DNA from: Mycobacterium sp. Root135
Lineage (GTDB): Bacteria; Actinomycetota; Actinomycetes; Mycobacteriales; Mycobacteriaceae
NCBI RefSeq assembly: GCF_001426545.1
Contig: NZ_LMEZ01000006.1
Coordinates: 292,220-356,219 of the forward strand
Reading direction: 5' to 3'
Length of the DNA: 64,000 bases
Below, piece by piece: positions 43,291 through 53,100 of the stretch (its first letter is position 1; each line of letters begins with the position of its first letter). The notes under the pieces were generated by a model that saw only the letters and a list, made by a program, of their open reading frames with translations, made no database searches and was not told where the DNA came from. The position numbers were made by a program, and so were the translations under genes.

Positions 43291-43566
43291 ATGACTACAG
43301 CGGACGAGGTCGGAGCGGACGAAATCGACGACGCTCAGATCAGTGAGATCGTGGAGCAGGAGTTGGCCACCGCGGTCGCCGATCCCGATCCGGTGTTCGT
43401 CGTCTACATCGAGTACGACGGCAACGAGTACACCTCGGCCCACACCTCGCAGGCCGGCGCGGAGACCCGCGTTCAGGAGACGGCGTCGCAGTGGGGTTTC
43501 GCCGACGTCCTCGGCACCGATCAGCTGACCTACCGCATCACGAAGGTTCCGCTCGAAACACCCTGA
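43291..43566 (+). CDS. Small acidic protein of unknown function
   Basis: 91 residues, strongly acidic at the N-terminus (DEVGADEIDDAQ). A beta-type segment PVFVVYIEYDGNEYTSAH is followed by helix-forming and beta residues ending TYRITKVPLETP. No cysteines, signal or membrane segment. I do not recognise the family. ATG start, 100 bp after the SDR. Confidence 0.65.
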   Translation: MTTADEVGADEIDDAQISEIVEQELATAVADPDPVFVVYIEYDGNEYTSAHTSQAGAETRVQETASQWGFADVLGTDQLTYRITKVPLETP

Positions 43567-43756
43567 CCCCTCCGGCGTGTCTTGGACGACTCGCCGTGAG
43601 CTTGGTTGTGATCGACAGCTGGCGCATTCGAATTTGCTGGCCGTATCCGAAGCGTGACGATTCCTTCATCGAATTGCTCATGCGCGCGCATATCCCGAAC
43701 CCACATGGCACCCCTACGATCAATTGACAACCATGTAATTTAGAAAGTCGGGGGCC

Positions 43757-44587
43757 ATGCGTCAGGTGTTTCGGTGTGTTCTGGCAATGATCGGAGCCAG
43801 CACGCTCGTTGCTGCGATGCCGGTGGGCACCAGCATGGCGGCGGCCGCCGCACCCACCATCGCGTCGGTGCTTCCCGCAAGGGGCGAGGTGGTGGGCGTC
43901 GCCCACCCGGTGGTGATGACGTTCAGCACGCCGGTCGCCGACCGTCTCGCCACCGAGCGCTCCCTTGACGTGACGTCGTCTCCGGCGATGACGGGCACCT
44001 ACGAATGGCTGAGTCCCACCTCGCTGCAATGGGTGCCCGACAGGTTCTGGCCGGCGCACAGCACCGTCGCGCTTTCGATGGGTCGCTTCAAGACCGAATT
44101 CGTCACGGGCGCCGAGGTCGTGGGCATCGCCGACCTGTCGGCGCACACGTTCACCGTCCGCATCGACGGCGTCGACTCGGGACCGCCGTCGACGGTTCCC
44201 ACCCCGCACCACCGACCCCACTGGGGCGAGCCGGGTGTGCTACCAGCCTCGATGGGCAGAGCCGAGTATCCGACGCCGGTAGGCACGTACACCGTCCTCG
44301 GCAAGGAGCGGACGGTGTTCATGGATTCGAGCAGCGTGGGCATTCCCGTCAGCGCACCCGACGGATACCAAATGGACGTCGACTTCGCCGTGCGGATCAC
44401 CAGCCGTGGCCTCTTCGTCCATTCCGCTCCGTGGGCGGTCAACTCCATGGGTTACGAGAACGTCAGCCATGGCTGCATCAACCTCAGCGCCGAGGACGCG
44501 GAGTGGTACTACAACACCGTCAACGTCGGCGACCCGGTGATCATTCAGGAGAACAGCATCGAAGTTCCGCGAGCGGTGACGCGGTGA
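43757..44587 (+). CDS. L,D-transpeptidase (YkuD) exported peptidoglycan cross-linking enzyme
   Basis: 276 residues with a signal peptide (CVLAMIGASTLVAAMPVG...AAAAA). An Ig-like domain (about 35-125) precedes the YkuD catalytic domain, which has FVHSAPW and the active-site SHGCINLS. This forms 3-3 cross-links in the mycobacterial wall, and the length is at the short end of the Ldt family. ATG with GGGGGCC next to it; the classical Ldt C-terminal extension is minimal. The next gene is another exported protein, and both share a 13-nt upstream sequence. Confidence 0.92.
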   Translation: MRQVFRCVLAMIGASTLVAAMPVGTSMAAAAAPTIASVLPARGEVVGVAHPVVMTFSTPVADRLATERSLDVTSSPAMTGTYEWLSPTSLQWVPDRFWPAHSTVALSMGRFKTEFVTGAEVVGIADLSAHTFTVRIDGVDSGPPSTVPTPHHRPHWGEPGVLPASMGRAEYPTPVGTYTVLGKERTVFMDSSSVGIPVSAPDGYQMDVDFAVRITSRGLFVHSAPWAVNSMGYENVSHGCINLSAEDAEWYYNTVNVGDPVIIQENSIEVPRAVTR

Positions 44588-44763
44588 CCGCGGCGCGCGG
44601 GTTCACCGAGAGACGTCACCGTTTGGATACGACACGGCGTGGACGGGTCCTCGGTTCGAATTTGCTGCCGATAATTGACAGAGTCGTCGGTCGGCAGCAG
44701 CAGGGCGATTCGCCGCTTTACATCAAATGTGGAATGAGAACGAATATGAAGGAGTCGACGTCG

Positions 44764-45237
44764 ATGACGATCTTGGATCGATTCAACATCGGGTTGGTAG
44801 GGGCCGTTGCTGGGTTGTGCGGGGTCGCCATGGCTGCGGGCCCCGTAGCGGCAGCTGCGCCATACAAAACCGGGGGTTACGACTGCGTCGCGCCGTCGGC
44901 GGGCGGCGCCGCTCCCGGCGCGGGCGGAGCGGTCTGCGCGCCGGAGACCGGCGCCATGGGCGGTATTCCCATGGGCCTGCCGGGCCCGCCGCCGCCGATC
45001 GCGCCGCCGCCCGTGGTGCCGCCGATCGCGCCGCCACCCGTCGTGCCGCCGCTCGTCCCGCCCCCCATCGTCCCGCCCATCGTTCCGGCCGCCGCACCAT
45101 TGGCGCCGGCGGTTGGCGGCATGGGTGGACTTGGCGGATACGGCGGCAAGGGCGACCCGATCCTCCCGCCCGCCGCAGGTGCACCTGCGCCCGGTCAGCC
45201 GATCCTTCCGGGTCCGGCCGCCAGGGGCGCAAGCTAG
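44764..45237 (+). CDS. Proline-rich exported protein
   Basis: 157 residues with a signal peptide ending around AAAAP. The mature part carries two cysteines (YDCV, AVCAPE), then a repeated PPPVVPP/IAPPP proline tract (about 75-110) and a Gly-rich tail. The layout resembles wall-associated mycobacterial Pro-rich proteins. The ATG at 44764 is chosen because AAGGAG lies 9 nt before it; earlier in-frame ATGs at 44734 and 44746 lack this. Function unknown. Confidence 0.75.
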   Translation: MTILDRFNIGLVGAVAGLCGVAMAAGPVAAAAPYKTGGYDCVAPSAGGAAPGAGGAVCAPETGAMGGIPMGLPGPPPPIAPPPVVPPIAPPPVVPPLVPPPIVPPIVPAAAPLAPAVGGMGGLGGYGGKGDPILPPAAGAPAPGQPILPGPAARGAS

Positions 45238-45248
45238 CCGTTCGTCAC

Positions 45249-45298
45249 CGACGGGTCGTGAACGCGCGCGCACTTGCCGCGCCGTTCACGACCCGTCG
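45249..45298. terminator. Strong bidirectional hairpin terminator
   Basis: A perfect 16-bp stem, CGACGGGTCGTGAACG with CGTTCACGACCCGTCG, around an 18-nt GC-rich loop. It overlaps the stop codon region of the TetR gene on the minus strand and follows the Pro-rich gene on the plus strand by 12 bp. Confidence 0.75.
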
Positions 45299-45861
45299 CG
45301 CGTATTGCGGAGGCCGAGCAATCGCCGGCCGGCCGCGATCAGCTGCTCGCGCAATGCATCGTCGTCGACGTCGCCGTAATCGGCGCCCACCGCCGACGCG
45401 AGCCCCGACATCACCATGACCGCCTTCACCTGGCCGCCAAGGCCAGGTTCGACATCGGCGAGCAGACTCATCTGGCGCCGCACCACCGCAGCCCACTCAG
45501 ACCGCATCCGTAGGAGTTCGAGGACCCCCGGATCACCGCTGAGCAGCGGCACCAGTTCCCGGTTGCACGCGGCAAGGGTGGCGAATCCGACGATCAGGTG
45601 ATCGGCTCGGGCGCGCGCGCCCCGACGTGCCTCGGCGGCCTCGACGAGCGCGGTCACCTCGGCCATGAGTGGTTCGATCACCGCGCCCAGAAGCTCCTCG
45701 CGCGTGCGGAAGTGGTGGTAGATCGCCGATTTCGTGAGCCCGAGCTCGTCGGAGATCATCTGCAGAGACGTTCCGGCGACGCTGTGCCGAGTGAACAACT
45801 CCACCGCCACCTCGACCAGACGCTGCCGCGTCGGACCAGCTTGCACTCCCTGCTGACTCAC
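45286..45861 (-). CDS. TetR-family regulator divergent from a P450 operon
   Basis: 191 residues. HTH: RQRLVEVAVELFTRHSVAGTSL, then LGLTKSAIYHHFRTREELLGAV. The ligand domain is about 130 residues. GTG at 45861 is chosen with GAGGG 8 nt upstream; the frame continues further but without homology. The intergenic region to the P450 gene holds a long inverted repeat and a second shorter one, so it probably represses the P450 operon and itself. Confidence 0.88.
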   Translation of the reverse strand: MSQQGVQAGPTRQRLVEVAVELFTRHSVAGTSLQMISDELGLTKSAIYHHFRTREELLGAVIEPLMAEVTALVEAAEARRGARARADHLIVGFATLAACNRELVPLLSGDPGVLELLRMRSEWAAVVRRQMSLLADVEPGLGGQVKAVMVMSGLASAVGADYGDVDDDALREQLIAAGRRLLGLRNTRDGS

Positions 45862-45905
45862 CCGCGTTGCCCTCACCGTCGACTGCCGACCATGGTACGT
45901 CAGCC

Positions 45906-45940
45906 GACCATCCGTACAGGAATGTACTGTACGTTTGGTC
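45906..45940. promoter_or_regulatory. Inverted repeat operator between TetR and P450 genes
   Basis: Arms GACCATCCGTACAG and CTGTACGTTTGGTC pair at 12 of 14 positions with a 7-nt spacer. A second short repeat, ACCAAT and ATTGGT around ACG, follows at 45948-45962. Both lie in the divergent regulatory region of the TetR and P450 genes. Confidence 0.7.
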
Positions 45941-46012
45941 AGTAGATACCAATACGATTGGTCAGTCATCGACGACCGAAGACCCGTCCCGGACTCGACG
46001 CGAGGAGCGCAC

Positions 46013-47353
46013 GTGCCGACACAGGATTCAACCCACGAGTGCACGCCTGCAACGACTTTCGGCGTGGACTCTCTCGACTTCTTTCACGACGAGGCACTGA
46101 TCGCCGACCCATACCCCACCCTGGACCGCATGCGCACTGCGAGCCCCGTCCTGCGCGAACCGACATACGGCGTCATGGTCGTCACCGGTTACGACGAGGT
46201 GCTGGCCGTCGTCGGCGATCCCGACACGTTCTCGTCCTGCCACTCCGTGACCGGGCCAATCCCGGGATTCCCGGTTTCCCTCAACGGTCTCGACGACGCC
46301 GAGGTCAGCGCGCTCATCGAGGCTCACCGTGACGAGCTGCCCTTCAGCGATCAACTGCCCTCGTTCGATCCGCCGAAGCACACCGCCCACCGGTCGCTGC
46401 TCTCGCGGCTCATCACACCCAAGCGGCTCAAGCAGAACGAGGAGTTCATGTGGCGCCTCGCCGACCGGGTGCTCGACCCGTTGCTCGCCACCTGCGGCGG
46501 TGAAGTCATTGCGCAGGTGGCCAATCCGTTCGCGCTCCTCGTCGTCGCCGACCTGCTCGGCGTGCCGGAGGACGACCACGACGAACTCACCGCCGTCCTC
46601 ACCGGAGACGTCGCATTGGGTAGCCCCGACGGCACCACCGTCATGGCGCACTCCCCGCTGGAGTATCTCTATTCGCGCTTCACCGGCTACATCGACGAGC
46701 GGCGCAAGACACCGCGCGGCGACGTGATGACCGAGATGGCGCTCGCCACGTTCCCCGACGGGTCTACGCCAGAGGTGATCGACGTCGTCCGAGTGGCCGC
46801 CAACCTGTTCTCCGCCGGCCAGGAGACCACCGTGCGGCTGTTGTCCTCGGCGCTCAAGGTGCTCGCCGAAGACCCTGCGCTGCAGGCGCGGCTGCGCACT
46901 GATCCCTCGGCGATTCCCAACTTCGTCGAGGAGACGCTGCGGTTCGAGAGTCCCATCAAGGGCGACTTCAGATTGGCCAGGTCCGCGACGACAGTCGGCG
47001 GAGTCGACGTTCCCGCCGGCACCACACTGATGGTCCACTACGGTGCGGCCAACCGGGATCCCCGTGTCTTCGACACACCCGGCGAATTCGACCCAGATCG
47101 ACCGAATGCCCGGCGACACATCGGGTTCGGCCGGGGCATACACAGCTGCATCGGCGCGCCACTCGCGCGTGCCGAGGGCAACGTGTTGATCCGACGACTG
47201 CTCGAACGAACCACGGCAATCGCTCTCGACGACGAGGTCCACGGTCCCGCACACGACCGGCACTTCGACTACGTTCCGACCTACATCCTGCGCGGCCTCA
47301 CCCAACTCCACGTCACAACCAACCCGACCGTACCTCGGGAGGCCACGACATGA
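46013..47353 (+). CDS. Cytochrome P450
   Basis: 446 residues, soluble bacterial class. I-helix oxygen motif LFSAGQETTVRL (A-G-x-E-T), K-helix EETLRFESP (ExxR), and haem-binding loop FGRGIHSCIGAPLARAE with the axial cysteine. GTG start with GAGGA upstream is preferred over an earlier in-frame ATG that lies inside the operator region. It overlaps a ferredoxin gene, its likely electron donor, and is followed by an SDR, so a hydroxylated product may be oxidised to a ketone. Confidence 0.93.
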   Translation: MPTQDSTHECTPATTFGVDSLDFFHDEALIADPYPTLDRMRTASPVLREPTYGVMVVTGYDEVLAVVGDPDTFSSCHSVTGPIPGFPVSLNGLDDAEVSALIEAHRDELPFSDQLPSFDPPKHTAHRSLLSRLITPKRLKQNEEFMWRLADRVLDPLLATCGGEVIAQVANPFALLVVADLLGVPEDDHDELTAVLTGDVALGSPDGTTVMAHSPLEYLYSRFTGYIDERRKTPRGDVMTEMALATFPDGSTPEVIDVVRVAANLFSAGQETTVRLLSSALKVLAEDPALQARLRTDPSAIPNFVEETLRFESPIKGDFRLARSATTVGGVDVPAGTTLMVHYGAANRDPRVFDTPGEFDPDRPNARRHIGFGRGIHSCIGAPLARAEGNVLIRRLLERTTAIALDDEVHGPAHDRHFDYVPTYILRGLTQLHVTTNPTVPREATT

Positions 47354-47559
47354 TGGTGATCGTCGACGACGACGCGTGCGCCGGCCACGGTGTCTGCGTC
47401 GCGGTGTGCCCGCAGGTGTTCGCGCTCACCGCCGACGGTTACGCCGAAGCCACCCGATCGGAGATTCCGCCTGAGCTGGAGGCCTCGGTGGTCGACGCGA
47501 TCGGCAGTTGTCCAGAACACGCCATTACGACCACGAGAGGACCGTCCGATGTCGACTGA
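47350..47559 (+). CDS. Single-cluster ferredoxin, partner of the P450
   Basis: 69 residues. Cluster ligands are CAGHGVCVAVCP and a later SCPEHAI. The second Cys of the usual CxxCxxC is His (CxxHxxC), a form common in P450-linked mycobacterial ferredoxins that bind a 3Fe-4S or an unusual 4Fe-4S cluster. ATG overlaps the P450 stop, and the gene overlaps the next SDR by 11 bp. Confidence 0.92.
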   Translation: MMVIVDDDACAGHGVCVAVCPQVFALTADGYAEATRSEIPPELEASVVDAIGSCPEHAITTTRGPSDVD

Positions 47560-48403
47560 CTTCAGCCGCAGGGACCGCGCAACGCTCGACTTGTCCGGCA
47601 AGGTGGTCGTCGTCGTGGGCGGGGGCCAGCAACCCGGGCCCGGCATGGGCAACGGACGCGCCATCTGCCTGCTCGCGGCGCGCCACGGCGCCGAAGTGGT
47701 CGTGGCGGACCGGAACCTGCTGGCCGCCAACGAAACCGTCGACCTGATCACCGCCGAGGGCGGCCGCGCCTACGCCGTCGCCGCGGACGTGTCCCAGAAA
47801 CAGGACTGCGAACGCATCTTCGACGTCGCGACGTCGACGAGTGGTCGGGTGGACGGCATGGTGTACAGCGTCGCGGTCAATCCTCCGTTCGACCGCGCCA
47901 CCAACTCGATGACCGTCGAGGACTTCAACTACGGCGTCAACGTCAACATGCTGGGGTGCTTTCACTGCAATCTGCTTGCCGCGCAATGCATGGAACGCAA
48001 CGACGGCGACACCACCGGGAGCATCGTCAACGTCTCCTCGATTGCGAGCATGAAGAACGAACTTGGCCTGAACATCGGGATCATGCCCTACGCACTGGGC
48101 AAGTGCGGGCTCAACCAGATCACCGAGCTGACCGCGGTGCAGTACGCCGCCAGTGGGATCCGCGCCAACACGTTGATGCTCGGCCCGATCGACTCGGTGA
48201 TCGGCAACCACGACTCCCAGTCGCTGTTCGACCTCGACGCCGACGCGGTGGCAGAGGCCTACGCGAAGGTGGTCAAGCTGAAGATGGGTCGAGCCACGGT
48301 GTGGGAGTCCGCCTATGCCGCGGTGTATCTCCTCGCCGACGAGTCCCGCTTCATGACAGGGCAGCAGATCCGCCTCGACGGCGGTGCCACGCTGGTGCGG
48401 TGA
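47549..48403 (+). CDS. Short-chain dehydrogenase in the P450 operon
   Basis: 284 residues. Cofactor loop VVVVGGGQQPGPGMGNGRA is longer than usual; NVSSIAS gives the Ser and PYALGKCGLNQ the catalytic Tyr/Lys; LDGGATLV is the typical end. ATG inside the ferredoxin gene with GAGAGG upstream. Likely oxidises an alcohol made by the P450. It is convergent with the ABC exporter permease gene, 7 bp apart. Confidence 0.9.
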   Translation: MSTDFSRRDRATLDLSGKVVVVVGGGQQPGPGMGNGRAICLLAARHGAEVVVADRNLLAANETVDLITAEGGRAYAVAADVSQKQDCERIFDVATSTSGRVDGMVYSVAVNPPFDRATNSMTVEDFNYGVNVNMLGCFHCNLLAAQCMERNDGDTTGSIVNVSSIASMKNELGLNIGIMPYALGKCGLNQITELTAVQYAASGIRANTLMLGPIDSVIGNHDSQSLFDLDADAVAEAYAKVVKLKMGRATVWESAYAAVYLLADESRFMTGQQIRLDGGATLVR

Positions 48404-48410
48404 GCACGAC

Positions 48411-49262
48411 TCACCGCTCGTCCGACCACCTGAAGACCGCGAGGCATCCGATCAGGCCGCCGACGCTCCATGCGGTCAGCACCAGGAAGATTCGCCAGTG
48501 CTCCCAGCTTCCTGCCGGCTCGAAGACGACCATCTCCGGCGGCAGGAGCACTGAGCGAAATCCCTGGGCCATCCACTTGATCGGGAAGATCGAGCCGATG
48601 GTCAGCATCCAGGCCGGCAGGACGACGAGCGGCACGTAGGTTCCCGAGATGAACTGCAGTGCCACCGACGGACCGTTGGTGATGACCGCGGCCGACACGG
48701 CGTTGCTGGCATAATTGCTGATGAAAATGCCCAGCAGGGAACAACTTACGGTGCCCAGCACGAAGACCCACGCCAACGTGAACCATCCGCCGGGATCACT
48801 GGGCAGGTGCAGGTTGAAGACGAACACCCCGACCGCAAGCAGGATCACGGCCTCGGCGAAGCTGACCACCGCAACCAAGGCGATCTTGCCGACGAAGTAC
48901 GAGGTCGCGGTGGTCGGCGTCCCGCGGAGTCGCCTCAACCCGCCCGTGTCGCGGTCGGCGGCAATGCTGATGCCCAAGTTGATGAACGACGTCGACAGAA
49001 TCCCGTAGGCCAGCATGCTGGCGGCGATCACCGATCCGGTGCTGGTACTGCTGCCCGGCAACGTCGTCGTGAAGATCGACCCCAGCAGGATGCAGATCAC
49101 CGCGGGCATCGAGAACGTCAACGCCACCTGTTCGGGCCTGCGGTAGAACATCTTCAACTCGGGGACCACCCGCGACAGCCCGATCCGCAGCGCCGACGGC
49201 AACGGCGCCTCCGCCGCGGGGGCACGGTGCCGCGCCGCGACCTGGTCTCGGTCGACCGCCAT
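48411..49262 (-). CDS. ABC-2 type exporter permease
   Basis: 283 residues with six helices and the ABC-2 pattern: FYRRPEQVALTFSMPAVICILLG, GISIAADRDTGGLRRLRGTP, and SGTYVPLVVLPAWMLTIGSIFPIKWMAQGFR split across the last helices. Daunorubicin-resistance-type permeases have this layout. It shares one base with the ATPase stop (TGATG), so it forms a drug or lipid exporter with that gene. It sits next to the PKS, which suggests it exports the product. Confidence 0.9.
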   Translation of the reverse strand: MAVDRDQVAARHRAPAAEAPLPSALRIGLSRVVPELKMFYRRPEQVALTFSMPAVICILLGSIFTTTLPGSSTSTGSVIAASMLAYGILSTSFINLGISIAADRDTGGLRRLRGTPTTATSYFVGKIALVAVVSFAEAVILLAVGVFVFNLHLPSDPGGWFTLAWVFVLGTVSCSLLGIFISNYASNAVSAAVITNGPSVALQFISGTYVPLVVLPAWMLTIGSIFPIKWMAQGFRSVLLPPEMVVFEPAGSWEHWRIFLVLTAWSVGGLIGCLAVFRWSDER

Positions 49263-50113
49263 CAGGCTTGGCCAATCAGGTGCAGGTAGGCGTCTTCCAG
49301 CGTGGGCCGGGTGATCGTCAACTCGGACAGCTCCGCGCCATCCTGGCTGCGGGACTTGACCAGATCGGTTGGCCGGTCGGTCTTCTCGACGTGCACCCCG
49401 TCGGCGTCGACCCAGCGCACCGTAGCCGCCGAGTTCACGTGACCCGTCAGCTTGGTCGGCGAGTCCACCGCAACCACCCTGCCGCCGACGATCACCGCGA
49501 CCCGGTCGGCCAGCGCGGCGGCTTCCTCCAAGTAATGGGTGGTCAGCACGATGGTGGTGCCGTCGGCGGCCAACAGCCGAATGAGATCCCAGAACTGGCG
49601 CCTGGCCTCGGGGTCGAACCCCGTCGTCGGCTCGTCGAGGAACAACAGGTGGGGCATCCCGACGATGCCGAGCGCGACGTCGAGCCGACGCCGCTGGCCT
49701 CCCGACAGCGCCCGCACCCTCTTGCCTGCGACGGCGTCGAGCCCGACGAGTTCGAGCACCTCACCCGGACGGCGCACGGTGCCATAGCAGTTGGTGAACA
49801 TCCGGACGGTCTCTGCGACGGTGAGCATGCCGGCGTCGCTGGCCTCCTGCAGGACGATGCCCACCTTGGCCCGCCAGCTGCGGCCCGCCGTCCCGGGGTC
49901 CTCCCCCAGTACCAGCACCTCGCCGGCGTCGCGCTTGCGGTTGCCCTCCAGGATCTCGATCGTGGTCGACTTGCCCGCGCCGTTGGGGCCGAGGATCGCG
50001 AAGATCTCGCCGTAGTCGACGTCGAGGTCCAGATCGCGAACCGCCGATATCCGCCGATAGGACTTGGCCAGACCCCGCACCCGCACCGCAGATGACTTGT
50101 CCGCCTGCGTCAT
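49262..50113 (-). CDS. ABC exporter ATPase, DrrA-like
   Basis: 283 residues. Walker A GPNGAGKSTT, signature LSGGQRRRLDVALG, Walker B LLFLDEPTTGFDP, then the H-loop TTHYLEEA, as in daunorubicin-resistance-type exporters. A C-terminal extension of about 60 residues ends in TRPTLEDAYLHL. ATG at 50113 touches the PKS stop, so exporter and PKS are translated from one message. Confidence 0.92.
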   Translation of the reverse strand: MTQADKSSAVRVRGLAKSYRRISAVRDLDLDVDYGEIFAILGPNGAGKSTTIEILEGNRKRDAGEVLVLGEDPGTAGRSWRAKVGIVLQEASDAGMLTVAETVRMFTNCYGTVRRPGEVLELVGLDAVAGKRVRALSGGQRRRLDVALGIVGMPHLLFLDEPTTGFDPEARRQFWDLIRLLAADGTTIVLTTHYLEEAAALADRVAVIVGGRVVAVDSPTKLTGHVNSAATVRWVDADGVHVEKTDRPTDLVKSRSQDGAELSELTITRPTLEDAYLHLIGQA

Positions 50114-53100
50114 CAGCGGCCCGGTTCCTGCTCGGCGGACTCGTCCTCGAGCTCGAGGAGCAGTCGTCGAAGGTCGTCCTCGGACAGCGCGTCGAGCAGC
50201 CCGTCGACCTCGTCGTCGGGCTGCTCGGTCGGCTCCTCGGCGATCGCGGTGTCCCCGCCGTGCAGCGAGTCGACCTCGGCGAGCACGCGAACGGCCAGCG
50301 AGTCCACGCTCACGCCGCGGAGGATTTCGAGCACCGGAAGGTCGATGGCGAAGGTCGTGTTGATCCGGATCCGGAAGTCCATGGCCATCATCGAGTCCAG
50401 GCCGACGTCGTCGAGGATGTCGTCGGGCTCGATGTCGTCGACGGCGCAGTCGAACACGCCGGCGACGGTGCGTCGCAGCTGGTCGGTGACCACGCCGAGC
50501 CGCTCGGGCTCGGGCAGGCCGGCGAGCAGATCGAGCATCGACGAGTTCGAGTCACCTTCGCCCAGTGGCACTTCGGTTGCCTCGAGTTCGGCGAACATCT
50601 TGGGCAACCCGGCGCTGAACCCGACCTGGCGGGCTCGACCCCAGTCGGCGGTGATCGCGATGACCTGTGGTGTCTTCTGGTTGATCAGGCGGTCGAGGAT
50701 GCGGGCGCCCGCCGACGGGGTGATGAGCTCGATGCCTCGGTGCGCGTAGACCTTCTCCAGGTGCAGCTCCTCGACCATGCCCACCGACCACGGGCCCCAC
50801 CCGATGGTGAGCGCCGGCAGCCCCTGCGCCTGACGGGAATGGGCGAACGCGTCGAGGAACGCGTTGGCGGCGGCGTAGTTGCCCTGCCCCGGCGACGCGA
50901 TCGCCGACCCGGCAGAACCGAACATCACGAAGAACTCCAGATCGTGGTCCTTGAAGGTGTCGTGCAATGCCCGAGTTCCGATCATCTTGGGCGCCAACAC
51001 CTTCGCGAAGTCGTCCTCGCTCATGTTCATCAGCAGTTGGTCGTGGACCGTGCCCGCGGCATGGATGATCCCGCGGACGGGCCTGCCGCCCTCGCGGACG
51101 TGGTCGGCCAACCACTCCTGCAGCTGCCCGACGTCGGTGACGTCGACGCTCGCGGTGCTCACCCGCGCCCCCAGTCGCTCGACGGCCCGGATCGCGTCGA
51201 CTGTCGAGAAGTGGGGGTCATCCTCGGCCAGCGTCGACCACGTGTTCCGCGGGGGAACCGCACTCCGGCTCAGCAGCACGATGTGCCGGGCCCCGCGCTC
51301 GGCAAGGTAGGTCGCCACGGTGCGGCCAAGCGCACCGACGCCACCGGTGACGACGTAGGTCGCGTCCGGCGTCAGCGTCGTCGGGAACGCCTTCGTCAGG
51401 CTCTGGCTGACGCGGATTCGTGGCACCAAGACGTCGCCACCACGGACGGCGATCTGGTCCTCCGGATCCTGCGCGAGGACGTAGTCGACGACGCGCGAGG
51501 CGGTTTCGGCCACGTCGTCGGCATCGTCGACGTCGACCAGACCGCCCCACCGCTCGGCGAACTCGTGATGGCCGATGACTCGTCCGAGTCCCCAGACCGC
51601 GGCCCGGTCGGCGACGCACGAGGCGGTCCCCGGTGCCGCCTGCGCGTTGGCCGTCACCAGGTACAGCCGCGGTGCGACGGTGTCGTGCACGGCGAGTGCC
51701 TTGACCAGCCGCATGACGGTGAAGACGCCCACGTGCAGATTCGCGTCCGCGGTCGACGGGTCGCCGGGGTCTGCCACGACGTCGACCGGCCAGCAGTCGA
51801 CGACGCCGGCGAGCTCGGCCTCACGGTCGAGATGCGCGGCGACGAGTTGCGACACCTGTTCGGCGCGTTGCGGATTCACCACGTATCCACCGTCGACCTC
51901 GGTCAGCTCGGCAACGCGACCGTGGGCCACCGTTCGCACGCGGTGACCACGACCGCGCAGGGTCTCGGCGACCGCGTTGCCGACGCCGCGTTCGTCGACG
52001 AGGACGAGCCAGGATTGATCCTCCACCGCGGACCCGACGGGGGTGTCGTCCTTCGCGACCCAGTGAATCTCGTAGAGACCCTTGTCGATGCGCTCGGGCG
52101 ACATGCGCGACGAGGAGGTCAGCGATTCCACCGTGAAACCGTCGAAGACCGCGAGTGCCTCGCCGAGCTGGTTCCTGACGGTGATGTCGGCTTCGATGCG
52201 CTCCGTGGTCGCCGAGACGACCTGGACGTCCACCGACATCTTCGCTTCGGGCGGCGCGTACACGGCACTGTGCCGGATCCGGGACGGCAGAAACGGGTCG
52301 GACGGCGCGTCTTGGCCAAGAAGCATCGTGCCGAACAGTGTTTGGAACGCACCGTCGACGAGCGCGGGATGGAAGCGGTACGCGTCGAGTTGGTCGGCGA
52401 TCGGTTCCGGCACGGCGAGCCGGGCCACCGACCAGTCGGCGCCGCCGACGATCTCGGTGACGGGGCGGAATGCCTCGCCGTATCCGAAGCCGAGGCCCTC
52501 GGTCCTGGCGTAGAACTCGTCTCCGGAGGTGGCGATCACCTCGTCGCCGCGGACGTCGTGGCGGCCGGGTGCCGTGGGCAGCGCGCGCAGTGCGGCGGTG
52601 GCGGTGATCGTCCACTTCACCTCCCCGTCGGGCGTCGCGGTGAACGCCGCGAACTCCACGGTGCCGGTGTCCTCGTTGAGCGTGGTCCGCATGATGGGAT
52701 CGCATGTCTCGTCGAGGATCACCGCGCGAAGGAGCTCGAGATCGTCGACGGCGAGGTCGGTCCCGTAGTGCTCCTTCGCTGCGGCCAACGCCATCTCGAC
52801 GTACACCGCCCCCGGCACGACGACGCTTCCCTGCACTCGGTGGTCGGCGAGGAACGGGAAGTGGGACGCGCTCAGTTCGGCTTCCCAGGAGGGACGCACG
52901 CCGCTGACCGGTTGGCCAAGCAGCGGATGTACCGGGTCGAAGTGCAGGTCTTCCGACGCCTCCGGTGTCTCGTTCCAGTAGCGCTTGTTCTGCCACGGGT
53001 AGGACGGCAGCTTCACCCGGTGCGCAGACCCCTTGGGCTGGACCGCGTTCCACGTCACGTCGTGGCCGTTGCAGTGCAGTGCGCCAAGGCAATTCAACAG

